Source of the DNA: Ophiura sarsii
Taxonomy: Eukaryota > Echinodermata > Ophiuroidea > Amphilepidida > Ophiuridae
Direction of reading: 5' to 3'
DNA length: 64,000 nucleotides
Assembly: GCA_035610835.1 (NCBI GenBank)
Contig: CM069452.1
Coordinates: 63,264,368-63,328,367 of the forward strand
The notes beneath the pieces are model-generated. The model was given only the letters and a program-made list of their open reading frames with translations. It had not been told where the DNA came from and searched no databases. Each line of letters starts with the position of its first letter. Positions within the stretch are counted from its first letter, which is position 1. Made by a program: the position numbers and the translations under genes. Below are positions 1-11,990 of the stretch, piece by piece.

Positions 1-836
1 AGATTATCATAACATATAGATATGGCATTGTTAAATTGATTGGGTCCCAATTTTCAAATTTACGACAAATCGCGTCCTGGTATATTGACCAGTCTTGATC
101 GATTGAGATATTCCGGACATTTTGATTGAAAACATCATTTTTGGTACAAATAGTGTTATCATTAGTGATACTAAACTTAAGGTACAACATTATTACATGA
201 TCACTCCCCAAATGGAGATTTCGATCTTCATCAACGACCATTTTCTGGATCAGTTTTATCTGATGATAGAATATAATCAATACAAGAGAAAACTGGGTCT
301 CTAAACCATAACATTTACGAGAACAGTTCATAATATTTAAGCGAGCGTCATTGCAAAAGTCAATCAAGCGTTCCCCGTTTGAATTTATAATTACTCTCTT
401 TTGTATTTACAAATTAAACAAAATATTAAACAATATTTAAAAATGGCAACAATTCCCCTCATCCTAAATATTGGGGAATATAAAGGTTATGCCTTCCGTA
501 TGGTGTGAATGGATTTCAAATTGCTCGAATTTTGAAAAATGAAGCGCCTAGCACTCGGCTTATTATGGGCTTCTGTAAATAACTCGCCTTGTGAAATTGT
601 GAAGTACGAATCTCCATGGTCGTGACAGACAAAAATAATATGACTTCGACCAGCGGAGTTCAAAGTGAGAGTGACTCAAAAAGCCATGCGGTCTCTCCAA
701 ATGAAAAAAAACTCATGACAAGAACCTTATTATTATGCATATCAAAAAGACATATACAGGTGCATTTCTATTAAGACTTCTAACCAATTTCTAATCAATA
801 TAATGGAATGTTAGCACACAGGTGTGTGGCTGACCT
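1..836. other. AT-rich intergenic DNA, no gene recognised
   Basis: Only short open frames occur here, the longest about 60 codons, with no domain resemblance and no convincing splice sites. I see no RNA gene or clear repeat structure. Confidence 0.5.
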
Positions 837-840
837 TTAA

Positions 841-1232
841 AGGGACATTAAATGGTGTTGATATTTTTATTTAAAAAAAAAATTACTTCACAATTCAAGA
901 TGAACATTAAAAATTGCCATTATTGTTGTTTCTATCAACAAAAACACAGCGAAACTTGATTAGAAACAATACCATCGCTATTCATTTAAAACGTTTAATA
1001 TTTAATGCGTACTGCAGGGGGATACTGACTAACGTAAAATGCTGATCTGCCGGAGATCAGCATTTCTGAATCGACGTTTTGTTGTACAAAGAGGGCTGAT
1101 TTTTCTTTTTCTTAATCCTTATAGGTGTAAGTTCATACATGTAATACAATTGTTAAAATATACAAATCCCAGTTTTTATCATATACTTTTATAATTGAGG
1201 GCGCTGCCTCCACCACATCTCTTAATGCCCCT
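841..1232. mobile_element. TTAA-flanked MITE (copy 1)
   Basis: The ends are inverted: AGGGACATTAA on the left and, on the other strand, AGGGGCATTAAG on the right. TTAA flanks both sides (837-840 and 1233-1236). The roughly 390-bp body has no coding frame and contains a small hairpin near 1040-1065. The end sequence and TTAA flanks match the element at 18595-18937. TTAA duplication is characteristic of piggyBac-type transposases, so I infer a non-autonomous relative; no transposase is present. Confidence 0.7.
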
Positions 1233-1876
1233 TTAACTCAGGATGACTGGTGCGCTAATTGAATTAAAGTATACAATTGAACAAAAAGTGGGTTCCCCTT
1301 ATTACTATACTGTATTATAAAAATAATACGACTCCCTTTGCATCCTATATACTTGTTTGCAAGCGTTGTTAAAATAAAATATTCAATCTGATTTCAAAAT
1401 GCTGATAAACGTGAACATGACTGTCCCTACAAACTCTGAGTATGATCACCGCATTGACTGTGTAAAATAAGAAATATTTCTACGCTTTATTTTTATCCCT
1501 AAAGTTATATTAAAACATGCAAAATATGGACAGATTTAATTAGTTAGAAGCTATAATATATGCGCGAGAGGGTGAATATACAATATATATATTATATATA
1601 TGCTATTCCTCCTCTGTATTTTAAGGCCTTATTTCGTTAGCATCTAACTCAGCTAGCATTCCACCAACTTCTGATAGGGATGACCTTCTACCTCCTGGTA
1701 TTCTACAAGATAAGAAAAGAAAGAATTAACAAAAATATAAATAAATGAGCGTTACGCAAGCTGTATCAAAACAAACCTTAACACAGCGTGTCTCCACTCA
1801 CCAAAAAAACACCTGTGTACATAAACAGGAAAGTGTATAACTTAAAATAGTGGAAACATAACTGATTTGTATTAAG

Positions 1877-2552
1877 GTATGATGAAAGTAAATATCTTTG
1901 AACTTAACTTGTGAAATTGTGTGACCAATCTGATGTCAACCTTTGGAAATACAAAGATGTAAATAGAGCGCGGTCCGGAACACATATGTTACAATTTAAA
2001 CAATAGTCCATCTATGCGTTGCATTTGTGTTGTGTGCAAGTTTTCCCTGCATGGAGTTTATTCTCCGAAATAACTTATATTTGGTCAAAGTTTATTTGAA
2101 GTCCATATGTTTACATATATGGGTTTCTGTTTCTTATTTAAATATTCAACAATAAATAACATCATGTAAAACCATCTGTTAGAGCGCCATGATACCCTGC
2201 CTCTAAGAGATGAATGATTTAATGGATGGTTTCCAATTCCGTTTAAATGGTTTTCGACCTGCTACAAAGAATGGCAGGGTCTCAGAAGATTATTTATTGA
2301 TAAGCAAAATTCCGACGACGAAGATGACGAAGATACGTTTCCTGCTAAAGTCATTTTAAAGAATAAATTCAAAGGCAAAACTTTGATGAAGTCAGAACAA
2401 ATGTAACGCATTGGCAGTTCATGGGCAAAATTTGAACAAACGGGTTCGGAACATGCTCTATTTGAGCTTTGTATTAAAACAAGTTGACATCAGATTGGTG
2501 TCATAATTTCACCAATTAAGGTCGGATATACTTCGTTTTCATACATTTAAAA
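1877..2552. mobile_element. inverted-repeat element
   Basis: The left part (about 1905-2035) returns inverted in the right part (about 2395-2520). Examples are GACCAATCTGATGTCAAC against GTTGACATCAGATTGGTGTC, and GGTCCGGAACA against GGTTCGGAACATG with a shared CTCTATTT block. The arms are diverged and the outer ends are blurred, so coordinates are approximate and no target duplication could be assigned. The spacer holds only a 45-codon open frame near 2224, which I do not consider a gene. Confidence 0.5.
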
Positions 2553-3186
2553 ATAAATAAACATTTAAAAAAAACCACAAAACAATTATTTTTTGGAAAT
2601 TCCACAAATTTGGGACGGTCGGGCCCGTACAATCGGGTTATTTTCCCGTGGCCTTACCGTCAACTTCAATCCAAATTAAACTTGAATGTGGATTTCAAAT
2701 GAAATAAAATAATTTGCCTAATTTACCTAATTTAATATTAGTAATTTTTTTATAAGGAAGTATGTAGTTAACTAAACCGCAGCATAGGGGATTTCCCCTC
2801 ATCCTACCTATCCCAATCAATGACCTTTTCCATTGAAATATTTCAACACAGACGTACAAATTGAAAATATAGTATTCTATATGCGCAATAACCGTGAAGA
2901 TTATTTGGTGTGTGTTGTGTCAAATTTTACAAGGTCACTGAATAGGCAGATTTCACAACCTATTGCTTTAACCGCATACGTGGGCAATGACTTCTTTTAA
3001 AGGCAAATGGTGCCCCAACAATTTCGAAACTATTTCAAAGCTTTAAATCGCCGGTAAGATAGAGAACACCTGTAGAATATTGTGATACCAATGTGTAACC
3101 TTGTTGAGGTCCTTTAAAGCGGCACTAAGAGATCCTTCATGGAGGGAGCCCTCATTTGTTTTCAGGAGTTTAGTTGTTCGCATATA
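2553..3186. other. intergenic DNA, nothing recognised
   Basis: AT-rich sequence between two repeat elements. No supported coding frame, RNA gene or repeat structure was found. Confidence 0.4.
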
Positions 3187-4765
3187 CAGTTAAGCCCACA
3201 ATTATTCATACCCTCTGAAAAAAATGAGTTTCTTGTATTTTTCTCATATCTATACCAGCTGGAGTGGTGGAATTTTCACTTTACACAAAAGACAGTTAGT
3301 TTGCAAGTACAAATCAATATATTTTGGCTCAATTTTTGTTGCATAACAATAGAATTGTTTTTGACATTCCAAATGTTCTTTAAATTGTGTAATAGGCTTT
3401 TATATCGTTATGCAATTATTCCATGACGTGTACATACAATGTGGATGCATTACAAATGTGTTATATTGAGTGTACAGTGAAGGATGTTATAGGACAACAC
3501 TCTTTGTCAGCATGGCGAAGAAGATCAAATATCTCAGTGAGGACCAAATAATTCAGTGAGAAACTTTTTTGTGCATATTAGTGTGAATGCTCACAAATAG
3601 GGGAAAGGCTACAGAGCTATTTCGAAACCATTCCAAGTGCCAGATTGCACCATACAAAGCATAATTAGGAAGAACAAGAAGTTCAACTCAGTAAAAACAT
3701 TGAAGGGCGCAGTCGGAAGCCAACGGTGTCCCCTTGTTTGGCACGAAAAGTATTGCGAAAGGCCAACAACAATCCACAGGTCACCATCAATGCTCTCCTG
3801 AACAACCTTGGCAGTTATTGGACCAAGATATCATGGCAGACACTCCAGCAGACATTGCACATGAGAGGTCTCCATGGAGGTCGACCAGGAAAGATTCTAA
3901 TCCTGAAAAGAGACACAAATAAACTCGTCTTGCATCTTAGCCAACCCCAACACTGAGGACCAAAAACTTGTATCTTTGTCCAGAAGTGCTCTTGCAAATG
4001 CTAGACGAGTTTCTCTTTGTCTCTTTTCAGGAGTAGAGTCTTTCTTGGTCGGAGTCCATGGGGGAACTCTTGTGTGCAATGTCTGCTGGAGTGTCTGCCT
4101 TAATATCTTGGTCCAAGACTCACCAAGGTTGTTCAGGAGAGCATTGACGGTGATCTGTGGATTGTCGTTAACCTTTCACCATACTTTTCTTGCCAAACAA
4201 GGGGACACCCTTGGCTTCCGACCGTGTCCTTCAAGGTTTTTAACTTAGTTGTATGTCTTGTTCTACCTAATAAGGCTATGCATGGTGGAATCTGGCACTT
4301 GGAATTGCTTCGAACTAGCTTCGTAGCCTTTCCCCTATTTGTGAACATTCACAATATATACACACAAAGATCCTCACTCACTGAGTTCTTTGGTCTTCTT
4401 CGCCATGCTGACAAAGAGCTAGAGTGTTGTCCTATAATATCCCTCACTGTACATTCAATAGGACACATTTTTAATGCATCCACATTGTATGCACACATCC
4501 TGGAATAATTGCATAACAATATAGAAGCCTATCACACAATATAAAGAACTTTTGGAATGTAAAAAACATGTGTATTATCACAAAAAATGACCTCAATTCT
4601 GAGACTTGGTATGGGGTATGAATAATTTTGGACAGGCATCAAAACACAATTCTTGTGCAATTCTATTGTTATGCAAAAAATGTTGAGCCCAAATATATTG
4701 ATTTGTGCTTGCTAACTAACTGTCTCATATTTTTCAAAGGGTATGAATAATTGTGGGCTTAACTG
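3187..4765. mobile_element. foldback Tc1-like transposon made of two inverted 5' halves
   Basis: The ends are CAGTTAAGCCCACAATTATT and its reverse complement, each next to a TA (3185-3186 and 4766-4767), as expected for Tc1/mariner. The element is a diverged palindrome of about 1.58 kb. The left arm reads, on the plus strand, a start near 3512 (MAKKIKYLSED) and then a broken frame at about 3726-3920 resembling the Tc1 transposase N-terminal helix-turn-helix region, ending in a GLHGGRPGK motif. The right arm reads the same region on the minus strand (about 4405 down to 3900; frames at 4348-4133 and 4079-3897). Both carry stops and frameshifts. No DDE catalytic half is present in either orientation, so the element cannot encode its own transposase. 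Confidence 0.8.
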
Positions 4766-4780
4766 TACGTAATGCTTGTA

Positions 4781-5859
4781 TAGTCCTCAAAATAAGTAAC
4801 TGACCAGGTAATAAATATACTCTTAACACCAACACTATATCTCCTACGTAAAATATTAAATAATTAAGTTGTAAATAAATTACTTCTCTTTAATTTGAGA
4901 TATTGTTCACGAAGATCGGTTAATAATTAAGAAGGCTACATTGAAAAGAATTGAACAAAGTGCAGTTTACATTTTCACACTTGGGTTTTGAACACGCATG
5001 ACAGTGTGACAAGTATGTGCAATGGGCTGCATTGATTAATTGAAGCATCTCCAGTCCCCAATTTACTATCGACCCGTTCTCGCTATCAGTTAATCAGTAA
5101 TCTGCCTGTTGCTATTGCGAGGTTGCGTGTAGGCGAACAAAATGTTAAAATGAAAAACGGACTTCGTTTTGGTTTTAGGCACATAACTGATTTAATAATC
5201 ATTCAATCTTCACGTGTGAAATCTCAAATTAAAAGAAAGACACTTCCTTAGGGACCACGTCAAAACTCGACCGCCCGGCAACCGCCGGTTACAGCCGGTC
5301 CGCCCGGTTCTCACAAAACGTGTCGTCTGTTATAATATACACACATAATGAGGTCAAATAGTTACACTCTGGTGAACACGACCGGTTGATAGTGCCTCGT
5401 CACACGCGTGAGCAATACAATCTTGAAGCAATGGGCTCTCTGACAACCAGTACAATACAGCTATTGATTTTCGCTGGGGTTGGCTTTTTCAATCTGTTTA
5501 TAGCTCAATTAACTTTTTAAAATCAATACCGAAAGTCTATGAATGGTGTTTTTTATAGAACGATAATAGAGAGAGTTATTATGACCGCAAAGTAACAGAT
5601 TGATAGTGTAAATTGGTCCGGTTACTACGGCATTATGTCAACTGGCGTTTTGTTCAGTGTTGCATGCGCGAATATTCATATACCAGTAAACATTTGACCT
5701 GAAAGAACCGTGCGGAACCGCCCGTAACCGGCGGTCAACGGGCGGTCGAGTTTTGACGTCTCCCCTTACAACTTATAATTTAATATGTTTACGTTGGAGC
5801 TATAGTGTTGGAGTTGAGAGCATATTTATTACCTGGTCAGTTACTTATTTTGAGGACTG
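4781..5859. mobile_element. Tc1/mariner-type MITE, copy A1, carrying a nested MITE
   Basis: The ends are inverted: TAGTCCTCAAAATAAGTAAC on the left against the reverse complement of GTTACTTATTTTGAGGACTG on the right, with TA on both sides. The inverted identity continues inward (ACCAGGTAATAAATATACTC). A second copy lies at 52711-53178 and is 468 bp long. The extra length here is a separate insertion at 5251-5765. Non-coding. It starts only 13 bp after the Tc1 foldback element ends. Confidence 0.8.
5251..5765. mobile_element. PIF/Harbinger-type MITE nested in A1, copy B1
   Basis: The inverted ends are about 40 bp and GC-rich, built around TCAAAACTCGACCGCCCG, starting GGGACC and ending in GTCTCCCC. 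TTA flanks both sides (5248-5250 and 5766-5768). The paralogous host copy at 52711-53178 has the uninterrupted target, reading TTCCTTACAAC, which confirms a 3-bp TTA duplication. That, with GGG termini, fits a PIF/Harbinger non-autonomous element. No coding frame inside. A 150-bp relative lies at 47819-47968. Confidence 0.8.
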
Positions 5860-5861
5860 TA

Positions 5862-7522
5862 TAATGTACTAACTACCACCTACAATTATAGAGCTTAATT
5901 TGCAGTATATCATGTGAACTTCATAGATTTGATAGCGTTTTGAATTTCGATGTAGATGACATCAACACTATTAGCCAAATGTACGTTCTACTTAGGTATC
6001 GAGCACTCTTGCTGCTGTTTATGATAACTTTTACAGTGATATTATTATGTAATGCAGATAGCTGCATTTATAAGTGTTCTTTAACCAAGATATTTTCAGA
6101 TTTATAGTGCAAATTATTGTACAGGCGATTTAAGCTTTGACGACATAGTTTAGAAACTAGTTTATATTACGTAGCTATACTATAATAGAGCCCATACTTC
6201 CCCATGTTTGCCCATCCCATGTTTATCTTGAATCCAAGTTCGAGAAACACTAATGTAGGTCAACTATGTACCAACACTCTCTTTATCAGTTTATGCAGTA
6301 TTAACTCTGTACTCCGTACTGGGGTGTGCGGTGCGTTCTTTTAACAGCCGGCGTCTTTCGATGGTCAGTGTAGTGCTATAATTATTATAATAGCACATAC
6401 ACAGCCAGTCCAGAATTCCACACATTTCACTTATTGTACAGCTTCAGAATTCTGTAAATTTGACATAAATAACCTGATTAATTACAGCACTGTAATTATT
6501 ACCCAACATGGTGTGTGTGTGTGTTTAGTAGATGATTGTCTAAGTCTGGGTGAGTGAGACGTGTCCTACTGTGAAAGTGGTGTGTATCTGGTGTGTAGGG
6601 TAGAGCTCTGCCATATAAATCATCACTAAAATAGTCACTGTCGATGAGTGCTATTAATTCCTTATAGCACTCGGCAGCTACGCTGCCTCGTGCTATAAGT
6701 CATACGAAATGTGAGCAATTTGTTGGTCTGGTCACTGGTGTCTGTGATCACTGCATGTAACAAGTTTCAATAGGGGTGCCATCGTGCCAATGTGATTGGC
6801 TAAAGCTGTGCATATACTAGTAGACTGTATGGTGTACATGTAGCCTACCATGGTTGGTGCAGGGGAATTGATGAAGGGGGGAGGGGTCTAAAAAGAAGCT
6901 ATAAACAGTCAATAGTTAGGTCACCCAAGCCCTATATGAAAGCTATGACGATTGTTAAATGGGGTCAGTCTTCACAAACATGCACAAACACAATAGTCAA
7001 ACGACCTTGCTATTGTCAATACTCCCTACATTGAGGACTGCAGTGCAAATCTCTACGATTTTCGCCGTGTAATGTTTATGGCGATTTCATTCCGTGGTAA
7101 TGAAGTTATGAAGTATCCGTGGTCTTCGCTATCTCCAAGCAGATAGAGTAATACGTACATGGACCTTTTTGTAGATGAGGGTTCATTTCATGATTTGGTG
7201 AGGTTTAGAATGAGTTAGGATTCCTGTAATTTCGAAGACCACAGATTTTCAAAACGTGAATTTTCCAACATTTTACGACATAAATTTGGTCACAAAACGT
7301 GTTTAATACTATAAATTTTACCGTTCTGCAGATGTTATTATCCTCCTCTAAAATTCTACATGATTTTTAACACGTTTCTCAGTTTTTGAGATGCCCAAAT
7401 AGACAATTTTCCGAAGCTATTTCTAGCAAATATTGTAGTCACTGAGACTCCATTATTTTCTTGCGTACAACAAACTCTGACATGCAGCGTGACCTCCGTG
7501 CTGGCTGTAAAGCAGAGCTACA
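5862..7522. other. intergenic DNA, no gene recognised
   Basis: No coding frame with recognisable content. Small palindromes occur near 6371-6402 (GTGCTATAATTATTATAATAGCAC) as two short blocks, and near 6648-6712 around GCTATAA/TTATAGC motifs. The 3' end of the MS4A-like gene, and any extra 3' exon it may have, would lie at the right edge of this stretch. Confidence 0.4.
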
Positions 7523-10500
7523 TTAGTACTTACGTGGTGGTTGGTTACCCTGTTGGACATTTGGCGGTTGATGAATCATTTGACCTTGCTGTAATGGTGC
7601 AGTTGGTGGCGGGTAGAAACCTTGTACGTTAGGCTGGAATGGTCCAGCTGGTGGCTGATGAAATACTTGACCCTGATTGTTTAACTGGAAAGATCCTGGT
7701 GGCGGATGTTGAGACACTTGACCTTGAGCAATTGGCTGATTTAGTGCCTGTTGGATGATGTAGTAAATATGAATTGTAGTCAATGTGCCAAAATGAAACT
7801 TAAAATAATCCCAGATATTATATAAATTTACTAGTGACAATCTTGGGATTAGCTTGACTTGAGTGAATCCATTGACAAATATTGACACGTTGAAAAGAAG
7901 TCAGTAAGAAAAGTGTACTTTAGATACCAATATCATTCAATACATTTAAGAAACATACGATTTTGCCAGTATTGTTCCATGCTTATACAATGTTACGGTT
8001 CCATTATCCACTGATACTGAAACAAGAGATTGTGTTCCAGTATCGAGCGGGAACGTTTTGTATGTTCTATATCTGGCGATACCGGTACGCGTGCTACCAG
8101 TAGCGATTTATCTCATTATTGAACGATAATGGTGTTTCAGTAGGCCTATCCCCCGATACTGGAACGTTTTTATGTGCCAATATCGTTCAATATTGGAAAA
8201 TTGACTAAAACAGTATCGAACGATTTTTGGAGGCTCCAGTATCGGGCGATGCTTGTACAGTCGATAATTTAAAGTACATGTTTCCGAAGTCAATATTGAC
8301 GTACAATTGACGTACAGCACGTCAGTTAATTCAAGTGTACTGGTTCAAGCGTCTGGTATATGATTACACGTACACCTATAGGCTTTGTGTTATGATCAAT
8401 GTGATTAGTGGTTCGGTGACGGTGATATTCTAACGTGCACTTACGCCAATGAATTCAGGAGCTTGATCAATTTACTCATAAGCTATTCCCAAATGGACTT
8501 ATTATATGGGGCATATATGTATATAATTGGTTGATTCCATGGAAAGGAATTAAGCAGATATATCAAAAACATGACCTAGAGATTCAACAACACATTTGTT
8601 CAACCATGGAGAACATTCGTGTACTTTCCAATAATCTGCGATGATTTTGACAACATAACCAAGCGTCCTAAAAAGTGTTGGTTGTTTAGCGGATTGTTGC
8701 CTTGATGGGAAACATCATCTTTTGAAACAGATTAGCTATCTTCCGTGGTATTTCCATGGGATTTAAAGTTTTTACGACATCTCTAACCTCCCTGGGGTAT
8801 TTCAACTCACAGTTAAAAAGAAAATGACAGATATATTGTCGTTGCGCATTGCGTTGACACCATAACCATGTGTCCTAATACGATAGTTTGGTTGTTAGTG
8901 TATTTGTTGTCACTTTTTTTTTTAAACAGATTTGCATTTCTAGCCATCTCCACGGTATTTTCAAAGGAAAATTGATTTGTTATGGCATCTCCAACCCCCA
9001 AACCCGTTTAAATGGGGGGATATTTCAAACTTGCTTTACTACATGTAGTGACATGTTAATATACTCACAATAACTTGTTGCGGTGCACAAACACCATGAC
9101 AGCAGTATGCAGCGCTTACAATAGCAACAACCATTTCAACGAGTGCAACGACAGCACTTAGGCATAGCTTGAAGGCCAGACTATGGAATAAAGAAAATCA
9201 ATACTGGCTGACCTATTGTCTGTCAGACTATACACTTCTGCCGGCGCTCGCGGGCTGACACTTCTGTCGGCGCTCGAGGGCTGACACTTCTGTCGGCGCT
9301 CGAGGGCTAATCCTTCTGTCGGCGCTCGAGGGCTGACACTTCTTTCGGCGCTCAAGGGCTGACACTTCGGGCCGGCGCTCGAGGGTTGGTGCACGAATGC
9401 AAAGCCTCGAGCTAAAATACGAATAAAGCATTGCAGCTCATCATCAATTATCAGGTGCGTACCTATGGAGGGGAGCAGGGGATTCAACCCCTCTACCAGA
9501 AGGCTTGTCCCGGATGCCCCCATACGGGTGCATTTCTGTGTGCATACATATATTATTGTTTATCGTCCTAGCTAATTTGACACGTAGTTGTGGCACTTTG
9601 TTCATTATAAAACAGTTGGATTTGGAAAGCTCCCACGAACGTGTATTATTTCTTTTACATTATTAAAATCATTTTTATTTTTCATTTCAAAGTTGAATAT
9701 AAAAGAAAGGATTGTAAATGGTTAACAAAATGAATTATGTTACAACATACCAATGTATAGCAGGTAAAATCATAATCATGTGCTACGCAATATTCGCTAA
9801 AAAACGCGGCACCGAGGCTCTCCATGATCAATTGACCACATGCAGTTGCAGAGGAAATAATTGACATCACCATATAGGCCACGATCTAAAAAGATATGAA
9901 CAAGTAAGATATGAGTGACCAAATATTACAGGCCTATAAATTCCCCAGAATGTTAAGGGCAAAAACACGAAACTGCCTCTAAAAATAACGAGTTCCCTCT
10001 ACGGATGACATCAGCAGTCCCATGCAAACATGGCAAACAAAGCTTCTTAATTTAAAAGTTTCAATTTGTTTGTATTTATAGATAGGAAAATAGGTAGGGA
10101 AATAGATGATGCGGGTATCGATAACATCCACTCCGGGATTTTGTGCACACATATTTTAGTGAAACATTCCTTTTTGTATATATTAATTATAACCACATGT
10201 ACAGATTTGCTTACCACACATTTGTTCCCGCTTCCACTACATATTCCTAGGATACCCGCCACACCGTAGAACTATGATAATAGAGACGATCACGGTATAC
10301 TTATCAAAATTAAAACATGTAATATGTTTAAGGCGTTGCCTTAGGGACGCAAATAAATAGTTGTTAAGGCGCTCAACATCGACGACGACCAAAAATCAAC
10401 CATTCTCCGTATATTTGTTATCAACCCTGCCAACATCAATAAAAGTGGAAATCCAGGCTCTGATCACTTTTTCATTTTCAATACAAAATAGGGAAGATTG

Positions 10501-11426
10501 GGGATAGTACGCCCTCTGGGCATGTTAGGGGTCGTTTCCGTATACTCTCTCACAGCTCTCCCAAGCTTTACTGGGGAAATCTGTGTGTATAAAAGAAATT
10601 TCATTCATTGAAGACGAACACACAATAGATCAATCAGTTTGTAGCGAATTGCCCAAGTCATCTATGTCCAAAGTAACATGACATTGTATGTTTTTGAAAT
10701 GATCATCCATAAACAGTTTTACACCACAATAGTGAATATTCTTTCAAGATAAACGTAGATTGCAGCAGTAAAATCATGTCGAACTTATGTGTATAAGGAC
10801 ACAATTTATTCGTTTGACAAAATATAAATACTGTCTTTCCATCTATTTTCGATATTGCTGTAAACATGCGTGACATTTTTCAGACAACCGCTAAATGATC
10901 TTTCGGAGCCAAAAATACAACGTTAAATCGTGCCTGTACAATTCCATGAGTGTGACGGAACAATGCAGCACTGCCACATTTAAAGAAAATGGAATGTTAC
11001 CCTTAGCCCTCGTCGTAGGGCCGCTATTAAAAAAACAGAAATCCATGGAAATACTAACATTGAACATAGAAACACCGAGTCATGTAATCCTAGCTGTGTT
11101 CTTGGGCTCTAAGGTAGTCTTATGAGAACTATTGTAGTACTTACCAATACGCCACCCCATATAGGATATCCCACAAAAGCCGGAAAGGCAACATTGGGAT
11201 AATTAATACGGCAGATATTCACATCACCGATGGCACACGTTGCTATCAAAATTGCAAAGCAGCCAAATATCACAGACAACACAGCGCATGCAATCTGAAG
11301 TCCTCCCGTGATCTTTGCTGCTCTTACTTTGAAACGCTGGCTTGGTGATGAAGTAGGTCCAGATGTCGCCGGCGCTGTTACGTACGCAATTGAAACCGGT
11401 GTTTGGTTATTTTGAGTCGCGGCCAT
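7523..11426 (-). CDS. MS4A/CD20-like four-pass membrane protein, 5 exons
   Basis: Coding exons on the minus strand are 11426-11145, 10271-10215, 9885-9751, 9167-9069 and 7747-7523; all junctions are phase 0 with GT-AG sites. The product is about 265 residues. After a Ser/Thr/Pro-rich N-terminus (1-30), membrane spans fall at about 38-62 (ITGGLQIACAVLSVIFGCF), 86-104 (YPIWGGVLFYGVAGILG), 114-140 and 159-180. The first-span and PxWGG signatures, four-span layout and Cys-rich loop and boundary (SEYCVAHDYDFTCY, AYCCHGVC) match the MS4A family, which are plasma-membrane proteins often linked to signalling or ion flux. The tail (192-265) is Pro/Gln-rich with roughly four QGQ-HQPP-type repeats. Two uncertainties remain. 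The fourth exon could start 13 bp earlier after TTCCATAG, which breaks frame, so I chose the in-frame AG. The last exon contains a strong donor (GTAAGT) at 7533-7528, so the tail may splice further. Confidence 0.8.
7534..7747 (-). CDS. MS4A-like gene exon 5: Pro/Gln-rich tail
   Basis: This exon follows a CAACAG acceptor and encodes repeated blocks built on QGQ, HQPP, FQ and PNVQ. The frame ends PPRKY-stop at 7523, but the bases encoding RK lie inside a GTAAGT donor match. The transcript could therefore end here or join an unseen 3' exon. Such Pro-rich tails are plausible SH3- or WW-binding segments; that role is inference. Confidence 0.7.
7960..8270. repeat. cluster of CAGTATCG / CGATACTG motifs
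   Basis: This stretch of an intron of the MS4A-like gene has many spaced, two-orientation copies of a short motif, for example CCAGTATCG, CCGATACTGGAACG and ACAGTATCGAACGA, about every 30-60 bp. It looks like the interior of a degenerate palindromic repeat element rather than coding DNA. Confidence 0.45.
9228..9392. repeat. 26-bp GC-rich minisatellite
   Basis: About six direct copies of a unit containing CTTCTGTCGGCGCTCGAGGG, with small differences between copies. It lies in the intron just upstream of the fourth exon of the MS4A-like gene. Overlapping open frames on the minus strand are products of the repeat. Confidence 0.85.
11145..11426 (-). CDS. MS4A-like gene exon 1: N-terminus and first membrane span
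   Basis: Ninety-four codons from the ATG at 11426, ending at a GTAAGT donor (11144-11139). It holds a 30-residue Thr/Ser/Pro-rich cytosolic start, a basic stretch (RFKVRAAK) just before span 1, and the PIWGG start of span 2. The ATG is preceded by GGCC on the coding strand (GCGGCCATT on the plus strand covers it). About 50 bp upstream lies a 27-bp direct duplication. Confidence 0.8.
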
Positions 11427-11474
11427 TTTTACAACAAAAATGGGTTGTTCAAAGCTGAAAAACGTAAAACATCT

Positions 11475-11531
11475 ATTATGCGAACGTTTAAAAGTACCGA
11501 AATAAGTGAACGTTTAAAAGTACCGAAATAA
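11475..11531. repeat. 27-bp direct duplication upstream of the MS4A-like gene
   Basis: The string GAACGTTTAAAAGTACCGAA occurs twice in a row, about 50 bp above the first coding exon. It lies in the probable 5' leader or promoter; no role can be assigned. Confidence 0.7.
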
Positions 11532-11579
11532 TGATTGAGTATTATAGGTAGTTGATGAATTCATCAATTACCTGATTAA

Positions 11580-11990
11580 TCAGACATCTTATTACTTTAT
11601 AATGGTATAACTTGCGGTCATTAGATAATAAACTGAGGTGAGGTAATGACATGATCACTTTGAATCATTAAATGGTTAATTGTGGTCATTGAATGATCCT
11701 GGGGTTATTTAGCGACCGTCCGCGGGACATTATATTATGATTGCCCAGGGTAATTAAAAGACCACTCAGGATCACGTGGGGTCAATAAAACAATCACTTT
11801 GTGTCAATGGACACTAAGGGTTATCAAATTATAGATAGAGTCAATAATAGGTACTTTAGTCATTAGGTAATCAATTGATGGGTTAAGATCATTAAAATGT
11901 CACTTCTTGTCATTAAATGACCACCCATTTCGATACACGATTTCTTTGAGTCATTAAATGGGGGCATTGATAATCCCTGTATGTCAATGG
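11580..11990. repeat. degenerate GTCATTAAATGA short-repeat array, left part
   Basis: Loose repeats of about 25-30 bp carry variants of GGTCATTAAATGATCA. The same pattern resumes at 14180-14340, so the array appears to have been split by the insertion lying between. Confidence 0.6.

Noticed and set aside
3139..3426. 95-codon frame at the start of the Tc1 element
   Set aside because: It spans the terminal inverted repeat, with no transposase motif in that frame.
9168..9180. Earlier acceptor (TTCCATAG) for the fourth MS4A exon
   Set aside because: It has the better pyrimidine tract but puts the following membrane span out of frame; the AG 13 bp later keeps phase 0. Transcript data could reverse this.
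9158..9523. 121-codon minus-strand frame with Arg/Pro/Ser repeats
   Set aside because: Produced by the 26-bp minisatellite in an intron of the MS4A-like gene.
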